A DNA stretch of 64,000 bases, from assembly GCF_001612905.1 (NCBI RefSeq), contig NZ_BDBI01000013.1, positions 1-64,000 of the forward strand, in the 5' to 3' direction. The DNA comes from Nocardia ignorata NBRC 108230. Lineage in GTDB: Bacteria > Actinomycetota > Actinomycetes > Mycobacteriales > Mycobacteriaceae. This document shows positions 11,682 to 24,111 of the stretch, piece by piece; within the stretch, counting starts at the first letter, position 1; every line of letters begins with the position of its first letter. A model generated the notes under the pieces. It was not told where the DNA came from. It saw only the letters and a program-made list of their open reading frames with translations, and did not search any database. The translations under genes were made by a program, and so were the position numbers.

Positions 11682-12347
11682 TCACCGGTTGGTGGAGCTG
11701 GTCAGGGCCTGGGGCGCCATCCCGAGCACCTCGGCGATATCGGCCACCGGCACCGCACCCTCCCGCAACACCCGCGGCTGATCCGCGGTGAGGTCGACGA
11801 TCGTGGAGGCGACGGCGTGCTCGGCCGGGCCGCCGTCGAGGTACACACTCGCCAGCGAACCGAGTTGTTCCCGAGCCTGTTCGACGGTGGTGGCGGGCGG
11901 CTGACCCGACACATTGGCGCTCGACACCGCGAGCGGGCCGACCGCGCGCAGCAGTTCCAGCGCCACCGGGTGCAGCGGCATCCGCAGCATCACCGTGCCG
12001 CGCGTGTCACCGAGATCCCACGCCAGCGAAGGTGCGGCCTGCACAACGAGACTCAGCGCACCGGGCCAGAACGCACGGATCAGGTCACGGGCCTGCGGGC
12101 GCACGGAGAACACGAGTCCGTCGATGGTGTGCCACGAGCCGACGAGCACCGGGACCGGCATATCGCGACCGCGCCGCTTGGCGGCGAGCAGGTCGGCGAC
12201 GGCGGACGAATCGAACGCGTCGGCGGCGATGCCGTAGAGGGTGTCGGTGGGCATCACGACGAGGCGACCCGACTTCAGCGCACTGGTGGCCGCGGTGATC
12301 CCCGCGTCTCGAGACGCCTCATCGGCACAGTCGTAGACAGTACTCAA
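11682..12347 (-). CDS. L-threonylcarbamoyladenylate synthase (Sua5/YrdC family)
   Basis: Makes threonylcarbamoyl-AMP for the universal t6A37 modification of ANN-decoding tRNAs. The sequence has the YrdC fold signatures GRLVVMPTDTLYGIAADAF and KRRGRDMPVPVLVGS. The open frame extends to 12446, but a TTG at 12347 (beginning LSTVYDCADEA) is preceded at 7 bases by the near-perfect Shine-Dalgarno GGAGGAGG. The upstream extension is Arg-rich and unlike the family, so TTG is the likely start, giving 221 residues. It lacks the extra Sua5 domain. Sits between prmC and wecA. Confidence 0.92.
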   Translation of the reverse strand: MSTVYDCADEASRDAGITAATSALKSGRLVVMPTDTLYGIAADAFDSSAVADLLAAKRRGRDMPVPVLVGSWHTIDGLVFSVRPQARDLIRAFWPGALSLVVQAAPSLAWDLGDTRGTVMLRMPLHPVALELLRAVGPLAVSSANVSGQPPATTVEQAREQLGSLASVYLDGGPAEHAVASTIVDLTADQPRVLREGAVPVADIAEVLGMAPQALTSSTNR

Positions 12348-12516
12348 AGCTGTCCGCCTCCTCCGCGTACTTTCCCGGTCTTTAGCTGCGGGCAAGAGTG
12401 TAGCCCCCGGTGCGAGGGGCCTGACCCGAGGGACTTTTGGGCGCACATCAGGCGGTTAGCCACATGATTGCCCGGTGGAGCGGCGACGGAATCGCCGCGC
12501 TCGCGTCTCCGGCGGT

Positions 12517-13416
12517 TCAGCCGTTCGAGGGCCGGTGGGCAGTGACGAAGCGCGGCTTTTCGGACAGGTCGGTGTGTTCGGCGACGTCGGTGAGGTCGGC
12601 GGATGACAGCAGCGCCGCTACTCCCCCGCCGTTGGTGTCGTCGTGTTCGATGGCGGTGGCGCCGCCGGGGCGCAAGAGGCGGGCGATCGTGGGGACCATG
12701 CCCCGGATGATGTCGAGACCGTCCGGGCCGCCGAAGAGGGCGCGATGGGGGTCGTGGTCGGCGACCTCGGGGTCGAGGACCGCGTCCTCGGGGATGTAGG
12801 GCGGGTTGGCGACGACCAGGTCGGCGCGGGCGGTGAGGTGTTCGACCACGAACGGGCCGGTGACGTCACCGGAATACAGGGTGATCGGGGTGTCGCCTGC
12901 GGCGATGCGCGAGTCGGCGTTACGGCGAGCCCAGCGCAGCGCGTCGGGATCGAGTTCGACCGCGTGCACGTCGGCGTCCGGGCGGGCGTGCGCGATGGCC
13001 AGCGCCAGCGCGCCGGAGCCGGTGCACAGATCGACGACGATCGGCGCGTGCGCGAGCGGTTGGGTCTCGAGGAAGCCCAGCGCCCAGGCGAGCAGCAACT
13101 CGGTTTCCGGGCGCGGCACGAACACGCCGGGTCCGACAGCGAGATCGACGGCACCGAGCGGCGCGGTTCCGGTCAAGTGCTGCAACGGGATTCGCGCCGC
13201 ACGCTGCTCGACCGAATGATCGATGCGCGCCGCGGTCTCGGCGTCGATCATCGGGATCAGCGCCAACCGCATGCGATCCACACCGAGCGCATGGGCGGCG
13301 AGCATCTCGGCGTCGAACATCGGCGAGCCGACGCCCGCCTCGGCCAAACGACCGGCTGCGGCAACGATCAAGGGACGCAACGGGACTCGCTCAGCCGCGG
13401 TCTCGGACACGTTCAC
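12517..13416 (-). CDS. prmC: Peptide chain release factor N5-glutamine methyltransferase
   Basis: SAM-dependent enzyme methylating the Gln of the GGQ motif in release factors. It carries the SAM-binding VDLCTGSGALALAIA motif and the substrate Gln-binding NPPYIPED motif that is diagnostic of PrmC/HemK. The frame opens at 13479, but GTG at 13416 has GGAGG six bases upstream and gives 299 residues, the normal length; this start is preferred. Downstream of prfA, which encodes its substrate, with a 137-base gap. Confidence 0.94.
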   Translation of the reverse strand: MNVSETAAERVPLRPLIVAAAGRLAEAGVGSPMFDAEMLAAHALGVDRMRLALIPMIDAETAARIDHSVEQRAARIPLQHLTGTAPLGAVDLAVGPGVFVPRPETELLLAWALGFLETQPLAHAPIVVDLCTGSGALALAIAHARPDADVHAVELDPDALRWARRNADSRIAAGDTPITLYSGDVTGPFVVEHLTARADLVVANPPYIPEDAVLDPEVADHDPHRALFGGPDGLDIIRGMVPTIARLLRPGGATAIEHDDTNGGGVAALLSSADLTDVAEHTDLSEKPRFVTAHRPSNG

Positions 13417-13553
13417 AGCAACCTCCGCAATCGGCTGCGGACGCGAACGGCCCACAGTGTCCGAACTACTGCTCCGCACGCCGAGCGCGAGTCGTTCATT
13501 CGTACTCCGGCGTCCGGCGTGATCGCACCGACCGGCCCGTGGCGGTCCATGCC

Positions 13554-14624
13554 TTACTCGGCAGCCATCCGGGCTTCGCGGTCGGCTTTGCCGAGCGCGT
13601 CGAGCAGCGCGTCCATGTCACCGTCGAGGACGGCGTCGAGGTTGTGCGCCTTGAACCCGATGCGGTGATCGGCGATCCGGTTCTCGGGGAAGTTGTAGGT
13701 GCGGATGCGCTCGGAGCGGTCGACGGTGCGGATCTGGCTGGCGCGACCGGCCGCCGCCTCCTGCTCGGCCTGCTCCTCGGCCAGCGCCTGCAACCGGGCG
13801 GCGAGGACCTGCATGGCACGGGCCTTGTTCTGCAGCTGGGAGCGTTCGTTCTGGCAGGTCACCACGATGCCCGAGGGCAGGTGGGTGATGCGGACGGCGG
13901 AGTCGGTGGTGTTCACGCCCTGACCGCCCTTGCCGGAGGAGCGGTACACGTCGATGCGCAGGTCGGTCTCGTCGATCTGCACCTGCTCGACCTCGTCGGG
14001 CTCCGGGTAGATCAGCACGCCCGCGGCCGAGGTGTGGATGCGGCCCTGCGACTCGGTCACCGGCACGCGCTGCACGCGGTGCACGCCGCCCTCGAACTTG
14101 AAGCGCGACCACACACCGTCGCGTGCCGCGTCCTTGCTCTTGATCGACAGCGTCGCGTCCTTGTATCCGCCCAGGTCGGAGTAGGTGACGTCGAGCGTCT
14201 CCACCTTCCAGCCGTGCCGTTCGGCGTAGCGGATGTACATGCGCGCCAGGTCGGCGGCGAACAGCGCCGACTCCTCGCCACCCTCGCCGGACTTCACCTC
14301 GAGCACCACGTCGTCGCCGTCGTGCGGGTCGCGCGGGGCGAGCAGATCGGCGAGGGCCTGCTCGAGTTCGGCCAGCTGGGCTTCCAGCCCCGGCACCTCG
14401 GCGGCGAAGGTGGCGTCGTCGGCGGCCAGCTCACGGGCGGCCTCGAGGTCGTCACGCACCGCTTCGAGCTTGCGGTAGGTACTCATCACCGGCGCCAGCT
14501 CGGCGAACCGCTTACCCACCCGGCGTGCCGCGCCCGCGTCGTTGTGCAGCGACGGATCGGCCAGCTGCGTCTCCAGGCCCTGGTACTCGGCCAGGATGTC
14601 GTCGATGGCGGACGGTTGCGTCAC
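13554..14624 (-). CDS. prfA: Peptide chain release factor 1
   Basis: Recognises UAA and UAG stop codons and triggers peptide release at the ribosome. The 356-residue protein contains the GGQ loop ([17 protein letters not shown]) and the coiled-coil N-terminal domain. The stop-codon recognition motif region around the HTSAAGV segment is typical RF1. An open frame continues 100 codons further upstream but is Ser/Arg-rich shadow sequence. The GTG at 14624 (beginning [14 protein letters not shown]) gives the standard length and follows a weak AAGGA. It is 94 bases downstream of rpmE. Confidence 0.97.
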   Translation of the reverse strand: MTQPSAIDDILAEYQGLETQLADPSLHNDAGAARRVGKRFAELAPVMSTYRKLEAVRDDLEAARELAADDATFAAEVPGLEAQLAELEQALADLLAPRDPHDGDDVVLEVKSGEGGEESALFAADLARMYIRYAERHGWKVETLDVTYSDLGGYKDATLSIKSKDAARDGVWSRFKFEGGVHRVQRVPVTESQGRIHTSAAGVLIYPEPDEVEQVQIDETDLRIDVYRSSGKGGQGVNTTDSAVRITHLPSGIVVTCQNERSQLQNKARAMQVLAARLQALAEEQAEQEAAAGRASQIRTVDRSERIRTYNFPENRIADHRIGFKAHNLDAVLDGDMDALLDALGKADREARMAAE

Positions 14625-14718
14625 GGGAGGATTCCTTCGGTATGCGGGGCGACGGCTCGGGTAGAGAAACCACCGACGCCCGGCCTGCGAATGCAGAACC
14701 GGGCGTCGGGGGAGGCAA

Positions 14719-14952
14719 CTAGCTTTCGGCGTCGGCCTTCTTGCCTGCGCGCTTGCCGTAGCGAGCCTCGAAGCGAGCCACGCGGCCGCCGGTGTCGAGG
14801 ATCTTCTGCTTGCCCGTGTAGAACGGGTGGCACTGCGAGCAGACCTCGACCGTGATCTGGCCGGACTCCTTGGTGGAGCGAGTCTGGAAGGTGTTGCCGC
14901 AACCACACACGACGGTGGTGTCGACATACGTGGGGTGGATTCCTGCCTTCAT
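14719..14952 (-). CDS. rpmE: 50S ribosomal protein L31, zinc-binding form
   Basis: Large-subunit protein bridging the central protuberance. The 77-residue sequence is the C+ (zinc) form, with Cys residues in VCGCGNTF and [15 protein letters not shown]. In actinomycetes the C+ form is normally replaced by a zinc-free paralogue under zinc starvation, under Zur control; the paralogue is not in this window. A Gly-rich MKAGIHP start is canonical. Located between rho and prfA as in many bacteria, and downstream of the rho terminator, so it needs its own promoter in the 15000-15060 region. Confidence 0.97.
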   Translation of the reverse strand: MKAGIHPTYVDTTVVCGCGNTFQTRSTKESGQITVEVCSQCHPFYTGKQKILDTGGRVARFEARYGKRAGKKADAES

Positions 14953-15123
14953 GGGCGTCCTCTCGATAATGGTCGCCGGGTCGTAGCCCCATGGAGTGGA
15001 GTACGTGAACCGGAACCGACTAGGCGGGATGTCTGCGAACTCGCAGACACACAGCGGTCCAGTATGCCAGACCCGGCCGCACTACCGATAACACCCCCTA
15101 CCCCCCGGATGTTCCCGGCAAAC

Positions 15124-15155
15124 CGAAAGGGCCCCGCCGAAGCGGAGCCCTTTCG
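15124..15155 (-). terminator. Hairpin terminator after rho
   Basis: Stem arms 15124-15137 and 15142-15155 pair over 14 positions with one mismatch around the loop CGAA. It begins six bases past the rho stop on the minus strand and separates rho from rpmE. Confidence 0.8.
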
Positions 15156-15160
15156 TTCTG

Positions 15161-17272
15161 TCACTCGTCGAGTGCGCCCGGTGCGGTCTTGGAGACCGAC
15201 ATCAGGAACTCGAGGTTGTTCTTCGACTTCTTCAACCGGTCGATGAGCAGGTCGATCGCCTGATGCGAATCCAGGCCCGAGAGCACCCGGCGCAGCTTGT
15301 GCAGCACCGCGGCCTCGTCCGGGGACATCAGCAGTTCGTCCTTGCGGGTACTCGACAGGTTCACGTCGACCGCCGGGAACACGCGGCGCTCGGCGATCTT
15401 GCGGTCGAGCTTGAGCTCGGCGTTACCCGTGCCCTTGAACTCCTCGAAGATCACCGTGTCGCCGGTGGAACCGGTCTCGACCAGCGCCGTGGCGATGATC
15501 GTGAGCGAGCCGCCGTTCTCGATGTTGCGCGCCGCGCCGAGGAACCGCTTGGGCGGGTACAGCGCGGTCGAGTCGACACCACCGGAGAGGATGCGACCCG
15601 AGGCGGGCGAGGAGTTGTTGTACGCGCGGCCCAATCGGGTGATCGAGTCGAGCAGCACCACAACGTCTTTGCCCATCTCCACCAGTCGCTTGGCCCGCTC
15701 GATGGCGAGCTCGGCGACCGAGGTGTGGTCGGCCGGCGGACGGTCGAAGGTGGAGGCGATGACCTCACCCTTCACCGAACGCTGCATGTCGGTGACCTCT
15801 TCGGGACGCTCGTCGACCAGCACGACCATGAGGTAGCACTCTGGGTTGTTGGTCGCGATCGCGTTGGCGATGTCCTGCACCACGGTCGTCTTACCGGCCT
15901 TGGGCGGGGAGACGATCAGCGCGCGCTGGCCCTTGCCGATCGGCATGATCAGGTCGATCACGCGGGTGCTCAGCTTGTTGGGCGTGGTCTCGAGGCGCAG
16001 TCGCTGATTCGGGTACAGCGGGGTGAGCTTCTGGAAGTCGGGACGACGCTTGGCCGCCTCAACCTCGCCACCGTTGACGGTGTCCAGGCGCACCAGCGGG
16101 TCGAACTTCTGGCGCTGGTTGCTCTGCTCGCCGTCGCGCGGCGCGCGGACCGCACCGGTGATGGCGTCACCGCGGCGCAGACCGTTCTTGCGGACCAGGT
16201 TCATCGACACGTACACGTCGTTGGGTCCGGCCAGGTAGCCGGAGGTCCGCACGAAGGCGTAGTTGTCGAGCACGTCGAGGATGCCCGCGACGGGCTGCAG
16301 GACGTCGTCCTCGCGGATCTCGAAGTCGCGGGCCTCGCCGCCACCGGAACCCGTGCCACCGTCGCGGTCACGCCCACGGCGACGCTCACGGAAGCGACGG
16401 CCCCGGCGACCGCGGCCGCCTTCCTCGTCGTCGCCCCCACGATCACGGTCGTCGCGCGGGCCACGATTGCCGCCCGCGTTGCCGTTCTGGTTCTGGTTGC
16501 GCTCGCCGCGCTCGTTCTGGTTGCGGTCGTTCTGATTACGCTCGCCACCGGCATTGCGCTCGCCACCGGCATTGCGCTCACCGCCGGAATTGCGGTCGTT
16601 GCGCTCGCGACGACGCTCGCCCTGCTCGCCACCCTCGGCCTGCTTGGGCTCCTCGGTGCGAGTCTCGGTGCGATTCTCGGCGGGGGCGTTCTCGCCGCCA
16701 CCGGAACGGGCCTGGTCACGACCGCGACGCTGCCGGCCACGGCCACGCTGACCGCTCTCGCGACCGGACTCCTCGCCCGCCTCGGCGGGGGCTTCGGTCT
16801 TGGCCTCGACCGGCTTGGTCGCGGCGGTCTCGGTCTCGGCCTGCTTGGTCTCGGCGGCCTTCGTCTCGACCGGCTTCACCTCGGCCGTCTTCGCCTCTGC
16901 CGCCTTGGATTCGGCGGCGGGCTTCTCGGCCTTCGCCGGGCGCTCCCGCTTGGCGGGGGCCTCGGCGGCGGCAGGCGCGTCGGCCGTCACGGCGGCGGCT
17001 TCGGCAGGCTTGGCACCCTTGGCAGGCGCTCCGGCCTGGTTTTCTTTGATTGCGGCGATGAGATCGCCCTTGCGCATACCGGAGGTGCCTCGGATACCGA
17101 GTTCCCCAGCGAGCGCACGCAACTGCGGCAACAGCATTCCAGTCAGCCCCGATCGTGCGACGTCGGTGTGTTCGCTCATTTTCGAAATCTGTCCGGATTC
17201 ACTTTCGCGGCCGCCCGAATTCGTCGGGTCGGTATCCACCCCGGGTGTCGCGAGCAGGTCCGTTTCTGTCAC
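15161..17272 (-). CDS. rho: Transcription termination factor Rho with long disordered N-terminal insert
   Basis: Hexameric RNA helicase that ends transcription. Domains in order: Rho_N (MLLPQLRALAGELGIRG, about residues 42-80), an Ala/Lys/Glu-rich stretch, an Arg/Asn/Gly-rich stretch to about residue 300, the RNA-binding OB fold (ILDVLDNYAFVRTSGYLAGP), and the ATPase with SPPKAGKTT (Walker A) and VVLLDSITRLGRAYN. At 703 residues it is far longer than E. coli Rho (419), as in other actinomycetes. The GTG at 17272 has AAGGA six bases upstream and is preferred over the far upstream ATG. It follows a 264-base leader after thrB. Confidence 0.97.
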   Translation of the reverse strand: MTETDLLATPGVDTDPTNSGGRESESGQISKMSEHTDVARSGLTGMLLPQLRALAGELGIRGTSGMRKGDLIAAIKENQAGAPAKGAKPAEAAAVTADAPAAAEAPAKRERPAKAEKPAAESKAAEAKTAEVKPVETKAAETKQAETETAATKPVEAKTEAPAEAGEESGRESGQRGRGRQRRGRDQARSGGGENAPAENRTETRTEEPKQAEGGEQGERRRERNDRNSGGERNAGGERNAGGERNQNDRNQNERGERNQNQNGNAGGNRGPRDDRDRGGDDEEGGRGRRGRRFRERRRGRDRDGGTGSGGGEARDFEIREDDVLQPVAGILDVLDNYAFVRTSGYLAGPNDVYVSMNLVRKNGLRRGDAITGAVRAPRDGEQSNQRQKFDPLVRLDTVNGGEVEAAKRRPDFQKLTPLYPNQRLRLETTPNKLSTRVIDLIMPIGKGQRALIVSPPKAGKTTVVQDIANAIATNNPECYLMVVLVDERPEEVTDMQRSVKGEVIASTFDRPPADHTSVAELAIERAKRLVEMGKDVVVLLDSITRLGRAYNNSSPASGRILSGGVDSTALYPPKRFLGAARNIENGGSLTIIATALVETGSTGDTVIFEEFKGTGNAELKLDRKIAERRVFPAVDVNLSSTRKDELLMSPDEAAVLHKLRRVLSGLDSHQAIDLLIDRLKKSKNNLEFLMSVSKTAPGALDE
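16535..16588 (-). repeat. In-frame 18-bp tandem repeat inside rho
   Basis: Three near-identical 18-base units (16535-16552, 16553-16570, 16571-16588) each encode Gly-Gly-Glu-Arg-Asn plus one residue within the Asn/Arg-rich insert of Rho. Copy number can change without breaking the frame. Confidence 0.85.
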
Positions 17273-17536
17273 GGAAATCCTTTCCTTCCCTCGAATGCCG
17301 TGTGCTGAGTCGAGGGTTCGTTCCGCAGACCCGGCAACATATGCCGAGCTCGGATTATGCGTCCCACAGGACGCGTGTGCCGTACTACCCGCCCCGCCGG
17401 ACCGGAGGCTTCGCCACCAGAAGAAAGTGGTAAGGGGAGCGATTGCCCTGATGAAGCACCGGCGTCTGATGCGCACGATGTACGGACCACCCCAGAATAG
17501 CCGCCTATCACGAACAACGGCAAGGCAGGCACGCCG
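17273..17536 (-). promoter_or_regulatory. rho leader region
   Basis: A 264-base gap between thrB and rho without a gene. It contains a small hairpin GCGTCC-CACA-GGACGC at 17359-17374 and an AT-richer TATTCT on the minus strand near 17500 that could be a -10 element. Rho genes are often autoregulated through long leaders, so this is the likely site. The assignment is inferred from position. Confidence 0.4.
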
Positions 17537-19576
<2,040 letters not shown>

Positions 19577-19580
<4 letters not shown>

Positions 19581-20911
19581 GATTCTTCGGTGCCTTCCAG
19601 TCTGAGAACGCTGGTCACAGCGGTGACGGAATCCATTTCCGCCAGTACCGCGACAGTATCGGCCAGCGACGACTCCACCGCATGGTGGGTGACGACCACG
19701 AGCCGGGCGCCGTCGCCGTGACCCTGCTGACGCACGGTGGAGATGCTCACCCCGTGCTGGGCGAAGGTGTCGGCGACCGCGGCGAGCACGCCGGGACGGT
19801 CCGCCACCTGCAGGTTCACGTGGTAGCGGGTGGGGGTGTCACCGATCGGCGCGATCGGCAGCTCAGCATAAACCGATTCGCCGGGTGCGCGACCACCGTA
19901 GAACTTGTTGCGGGCCGCCATCACCAGGTCGCCCAGCACCGCCGACGCGGTCGGCGCGCCGCCCGCGCCCTGCCCGTAGAACATCAGGCGACCGGCGTTG
20001 TCGGCCTCCACGACCACGGCGTTGAACGCGCCGTTGACCGAGGCGAGCGGGTGCTTGCGCGGGATGAGCGCCGGGTACACGCGCACGGAGACGCGGTCCT
20101 TGCCGCCTTCGGCCGCGCTCGGCTCGCCGGGGACGCGCTCGCAGATGGCGAGCAGCTTCACCGTGCAGCCGACGGCCGAGGCGGTCTCGAGGTCTTCGGC
20201 GGTGATCTTGGAGATGCCCTCGCGGTACACATCGGCGGCGGTGACGCGGGTGTGGAATGCCAGCGAGGCCAGGATCGCGGCCTTGGCGGCGGCGTCGTAG
20301 CCCTCCACGTCGGCGGTGGGGTCGGCCTCGGCGTAACCCAGGTCGGTGGCCTCGGCGAGCACGTCGTCGTAGGCGGCGCCGGTCTCGTCCATCGCGGAGA
20401 GGATGAAGTTGGTCGTGCCGTTCACGATGCCGACGACCTTGTTCACCCGGTCACCCGAGAGCGACTGGATCAGCGGACGCACCACCGGGATCGCACCGGC
20501 GACCGCGGCCTCGAAGTACAGGTCGGCGCGGCTGCTCTCGGCAGCGGCGGCCAGTTCGCCGGTGTAGTCGGCCAGCAGCGCCTTGTTGGCGGTGACCACG
20601 GACTTGCCCGCGGCGAGGGCGTCGCCGATGAGCTTGCGGGCCGGGTCGATACCGCCCATGACCTCGACCACCAGGTCCACATCGCCGCGGGCCAGCAGCG
20701 CCTCGGCGTCGGTGGTGAGCAGCTCGGCGGGCAGCCCGCGGTCCTTGGACAGGTCGCGCACGGCGACACCGCGCAGCACCAGCGGCGCGCCGACGCGCGA
20801 GCGCAGGTCGTCGGCGTGGTCGCGCAGTACGCGCACCACCTCGGTGCCGACGGTGCCCATGCCGAGCACGGCTACGCCGAGCGGGCGCCCCGCGTCGTTG
20901 GTGCCGTTCAT
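19577..20911 (-). CDS. hom: Homoserine dehydrogenase with ACT domain
   Basis: Reduces aspartate semialdehyde to homoserine, the branch-point of threonine, methionine and isoleucine synthesis. The 444-residue protein begins with the NAD-binding [13 protein letters not shown], has the catalytic core ([31 protein letters not shown]), and ends in an ACT domain ([18 protein letters not shown]) that usually senses threonine. ATG at 20911 overlaps the lysA stop by four bases. The longer upstream frame is the lysA shadow. Confidence 0.97.
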
Positions 20912-22329
20912 CCTTCTACCTCCAGGCTGAGCAGGTCCGCCACCGTTTCCCGGCGCAGAATCAGTCGCGACTCCCCCTCGCGCACCGCGACCACAGCGGG
21001 CCGGGTGAGCAGGTTGTAGCGACTCGACATCGAATAGCAGTACGCCCCCGTCGCCGCGACCGCGACCAGGTCGCCCGGCCCGGCGTCGGCGGGCATCCAC
21101 GTGTCGCGGATGACGATATCGCCGCTCTCGCAGTGCTTTCCGACCACGCGCGCGACCACGGCGTGCGCGTCGGAGCTCCGCGAGACCAGACGGCAATCGT
21201 AATCGGCCTGGTAGAGCGCGGGGCGGATATTGTCGCTCATCCCGCCGTCGACGCTCACGTACCGGCGCCGCGCGCCACCGTCGAGCTCGACGTCCTTGAT
21301 GGTGCCCACCTCGTAGAGGGTGACAGTGCCCGGTCCGGCGATGGCGCGGCCGGGCTCGACCGCGATGATCGGCTCGGGCAGCCCGGCGCGGGTGGCCTCG
21401 GCGGCGACCAGGTCGCGCAGCTTGGCGGCGAACTCGTCGAGCTCGGGCGGGTTGTCGCTGGGCAGGTAGGCGATGCCGAGACCGCCGCCCAAGTCGAGGG
21501 TGGAGATCTGGGCGGTGCGTTCCACGCCGAACTTGTCGATCGCCTCGCGCAGCAGTCCGAGCATGCGGCGGGCGGCGATCTCGAAGCCGTCGAGCTCGAA
21601 GATCTGCGAGCCGATGTGGCTGTGCAGGCCGACCAGGCGCAGGTTGTCGGCCTCGAAGACGCGCGCCAGGGCTTCCATCGCGTCGCCACCGGCGATCGAG
21701 AAACCGAACTTCTGGTCCTCGTGGGCGGTGGAGATGTACTCGTGGGTGTGCGCTTCGACGCCGACGGTCACGCGGACCAGCACGTCCTGCACCACGCCCG
21801 CCGCACCGGCGACGGCTTCCAGGCGCTCGATCTCGTAGAGCGAGTCCACGACCACGTGTCCGACGCCCGCCGCGACGGCGGCTTCCAGCTCGGGGACGGA
21901 CTTGTTGTTGCCGTGCAACGCGATTCGCTCCGCGGGGAAGCCCGCGTTGAGCGCGATGGCCAGCTCGCCACCGGAGCACACGTCGAGAGACAGGCCCTCG
22001 TCGCGGATCCAGCGGGCGATCTCGCCGCACAGGAACGCCTTCGACGCGTAGTGCACGCGCGCGGCGGTGCCGAACGCGGCGACCATGTCGCGGCAGCGCG
22101 AGCGGAAGTCGTCTTCGTCGATCACGAACAGCGGGGTGCCGTACTGCGCGGCCAGCTCGGTGACGGGGATGCCCGCCAACCGGACCACGCCGTCGTCACC
22201 ACGCGAGGCGTTGCGCGGCCACACGTGTTCGGGCAGGTCGATCATCTCGCGCGGATCGGTCGGCCGCTCGCCGAGCGTCGGGGCATGCGGGATCTCGGCG
22301 TGCCGAGGCCCGGCGGGGTGTGCACTCAT
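20908..22329 (-). CDS. lysA: Diaminopimelate decarboxylase
   Basis: PLP enzyme releasing lysine from meso-diaminopimelate in the last step of lysine synthesis. The PLP-Lys is in [12 protein letters not shown], followed by [13 protein letters not shown]. The HIGSQ segment and the Gly-rich [12 protein letters not shown] phosphate-binding loop follow, then EPGRAI and the C-terminal catalytic CESGD. The protein has 473 residues, slightly longer than E. coli (420) because of an N-terminal extension of about 35 residues. First of the coupled lysA-hom-thrC-thrB series, 31 bases after argS. Confidence 0.97.
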   Translation of the reverse strand: MSAHPAGPRHAEIPHAPTLGERPTDPREMIDLPEHVWPRNASRGDDGVVRLAGIPVTELAAQYGTPLFVIDEDDFRSRCRDMVAAFGTAARVHYASKAFLCGEIARWIRDEGLSLDVCSGGELAIALNAGFPAERIALHGNNKSVPELEAAVAAGVGHVVVDSLYEIERLEAVAGAAGVVQDVLVRVTVGVEAHTHEYISTAHEDQKFGFSIAGGDAMEALARVFEADNLRLVGLHSHIGSQIFELDGFEIAARRMLGLLREAIDKFGVERTAQISTLDLGGGLGIAYLPSDNPPELDEFAAKLRDLVAAEATRAGLPEPIIAVEPGRAIAGPGTVTLYEVGTIKDVELDGGARRRYVSVDGGMSDNIRPALYQADYDCRLVSRSSDAHAVVARVVGKHCESGDIVIRDTWMPADAGPGDLVAVAATGAYCYSMSSRYNLLTRPAVVAVREGESRLILRRETVADLLSLEVEG

Positions 22330-22360
22330 CGAGCGTCCTTCCTGAAAAAGTCTGCGGAGC

Positions 22361-24022
22361 TCACATGCGCTCCGGTGCGCTCACGCCGAGCAGGGCCAGG
22401 CCGTTGGCCAGCACCTGACGGGTCGCCTTCACCAGTTCCAGGCGAGCGGCGTTGAGCGGGCTCACGGCGTCGTCGCCCTTGGGCAGCACGCGCATGTCGT
22501 CGTCGGACTGGAACGGGTGGTACACCCCGGCCAGTTCTTCGAGGTAGCGGGCGATCCGGTGCGGTTCGCGGGTCTCGGCGGCGGTGGCGACCACGCGCGG
22601 GAAATCACCGAGGGTCCGGATCAGGTCACCTTCGCGACCGGACGTCATCAGCGCGAAATCCGGTGTCACAGTGGCGAATTCGGGGTACTTGGCGGCATTG
22701 CCGATGATGCTGTTGGTGCGCGAGTGCGCGTACTGCACGTAGTACACCGGGTTCTCGCTGCTGGCCTTGGTCCACAGGTCCAGGTCGATGTCGATGCTCG
22801 AGTTCACCGAGGACCGCACCAGCGAGTAGCGGGCCGCGTCGACACCGATCTGCTCGACCAGGTCGTTGAGCGTCACCACGGTGCCCGCGCGCTTGCTCAT
22901 CTTCACGGCCTGGCCGTCGCGGACCAGGTTCACCATCTGCCCGATCAGCACCTCGACGGTGTCGGGATCGTCGCCGAAGGCGGCCGCGGCGGCCTTCAAC
23001 CGGCCGATGTAGCCGTGGTGGTCGGCGCCGAGCATGTAGATGGCCAGGTCGAAGCCGCGCGAGCGCTTGTTCTGGAAGTAGGCGATGTCGCCGGCGATGT
23101 AGGCGGCAGTGCCGTCGCTCTTGAGGACCACCCGGTCCTTGTCGTCACCGAACTCGGTGGAAGCGATCCACCACGCGCCGTCCTTCTCGTACAGGTTGCC
23201 CGAGTTCTTGAGCTGCTCGACCGCACGCTCGACGGCGCCCGAGGCGAACAGTTCGCTCTCGTTGAAGTACACGTCGAAGTCGGTGCCGAAATCGTGCAGG
23301 TCCTGCTTGATCTGGGCGAACATCTGCTGCACGCCCTCGCGCCGGAACAGCTCGTGACGCTGATCGGCGGGCAGGGTGAGCGCATCGGGATGCGCGGCGA
23401 CGATGCTCGCGGCGATCTCCTGGATGTACTCGCCCGCGTATCCGTCCTCGGGGGTCGGCTCGCCGAGCGCGGCCGCGACCAGCGACTTCGCGAACCGGTC
23501 GATCTGGGCGCCGTTGTCGTTGAAGTAGTACTCGCGCGTCACGTCGGCGCCCTCGGCCGCCAGGATGCGGCCGAGCGCGTCACCGACCGCGGCCCAGCGG
23601 GTGCCACCGAGGTGGACGGGACCGGTCGGGTTGGCGGAGACGAATTCGAGGTTGATCTTGGTGCCGGTCAGCGCCGACCCGGTGCCGTACTTGTCCGCCG
23701 CGGTCAGGATCTGGGTGACGATCGCGCCCTGCGCCGACGCGGCCAGGCGGATGTTCAGGAAGCCGGGACCAGCGACCTCGGCCACATCGATGCCCTCGGT
23801 GGCCGACAACGCCTCGGCCAGCCAGCCGGCCAGCTCACGGGGATTCGTTCCCACCCGCTTGGCCACCTGCATCGCCACATTCGTGGCATAGTCGCCGTGT
23901 TCGGGGTTGCGCGGACGCTCCACTGTGACCTGCTCGGGCAGGACCGACGAGTCCAGTCCACGTTCGACAAGCACCTTCGCCGCGGTGGTGCGAAGGAGAT
24001 CTGCAAGGTCAGCTGGAGTCAC
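22361..24022 (-). CDS. argS: Arginyl-tRNA synthetase
   Basis: Class Ia synthetase charging tRNA-Arg. The 553-residue enzyme has an N-terminal Add1 domain, the HIGH-like signature [14 protein letters not shown] (about residue 130), a [13 protein letters not shown] motif (about residue 370), and a C-terminal DALR anticodon-binding domain ending at PERM. All signature elements are present. It heads the argS-lysA-hom-thr run. A tRNA-Arg gene lies in the window about 1.8 kb away in the opposite direction. Confidence 0.97.
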   Translation of the reverse strand: MTPADLADLLRTTAAKVLVERGLDSSVLPEQVTVERPRNPEHGDYATNVAMQVAKRVGTNPRELAGWLAEALSATEGIDVAEVAGPGFLNIRLAASAQGAIVTQILTAADKYGTGSALTGTKINLEFVSANPTGPVHLGGTRWAAVGDALGRILAAEGADVTREYYFNDNGAQIDRFAKSLVAAALGEPTPEDGYAGEYIQEIAASIVAAHPDALTLPADQRHELFRREGVQQMFAQIKQDLHDFGTDFDVYFNESELFASGAVERAVEQLKNSGNLYEKDGAWWIASTEFGDDKDRVVLKSDGTAAYIAGDIAYFQNKRSRGFDLAIYMLGADHHGYIGRLKAAAAAFGDDPDTVEVLIGQMVNLVRDGQAVKMSKRAGTVVTLNDLVEQIGVDAARYSLVRSSVNSSIDIDLDLWTKASSENPVYYVQYAHSRTNSIIGNAAKYPEFATVTPDFALMTSGREGDLIRTLGDFPRVVATAAETREPHRIARYLEELAGVYHPFQSDDDMRVLPKGDDAVSPLNAARLELVKATRQVLANGLALLGVSAPERM

Positions 24023-24111
24023 GAGTCTCTATCCTATTGGCTGGGCGCCTCGCAACCACGACCGCCCGCCACGAACGCACCGATCCATACGTCGAAAGAG
24101 CTAACCGAGCG

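Noticed and set aside
15263..17308. Plus-strand open frame of 681 codons across rho with Ala/Leu/Gly repeats that look membrane-like
   Set aside because: It is the antisense reading of the Rho low-complexity insert; the Rho frame has all functional motifs.
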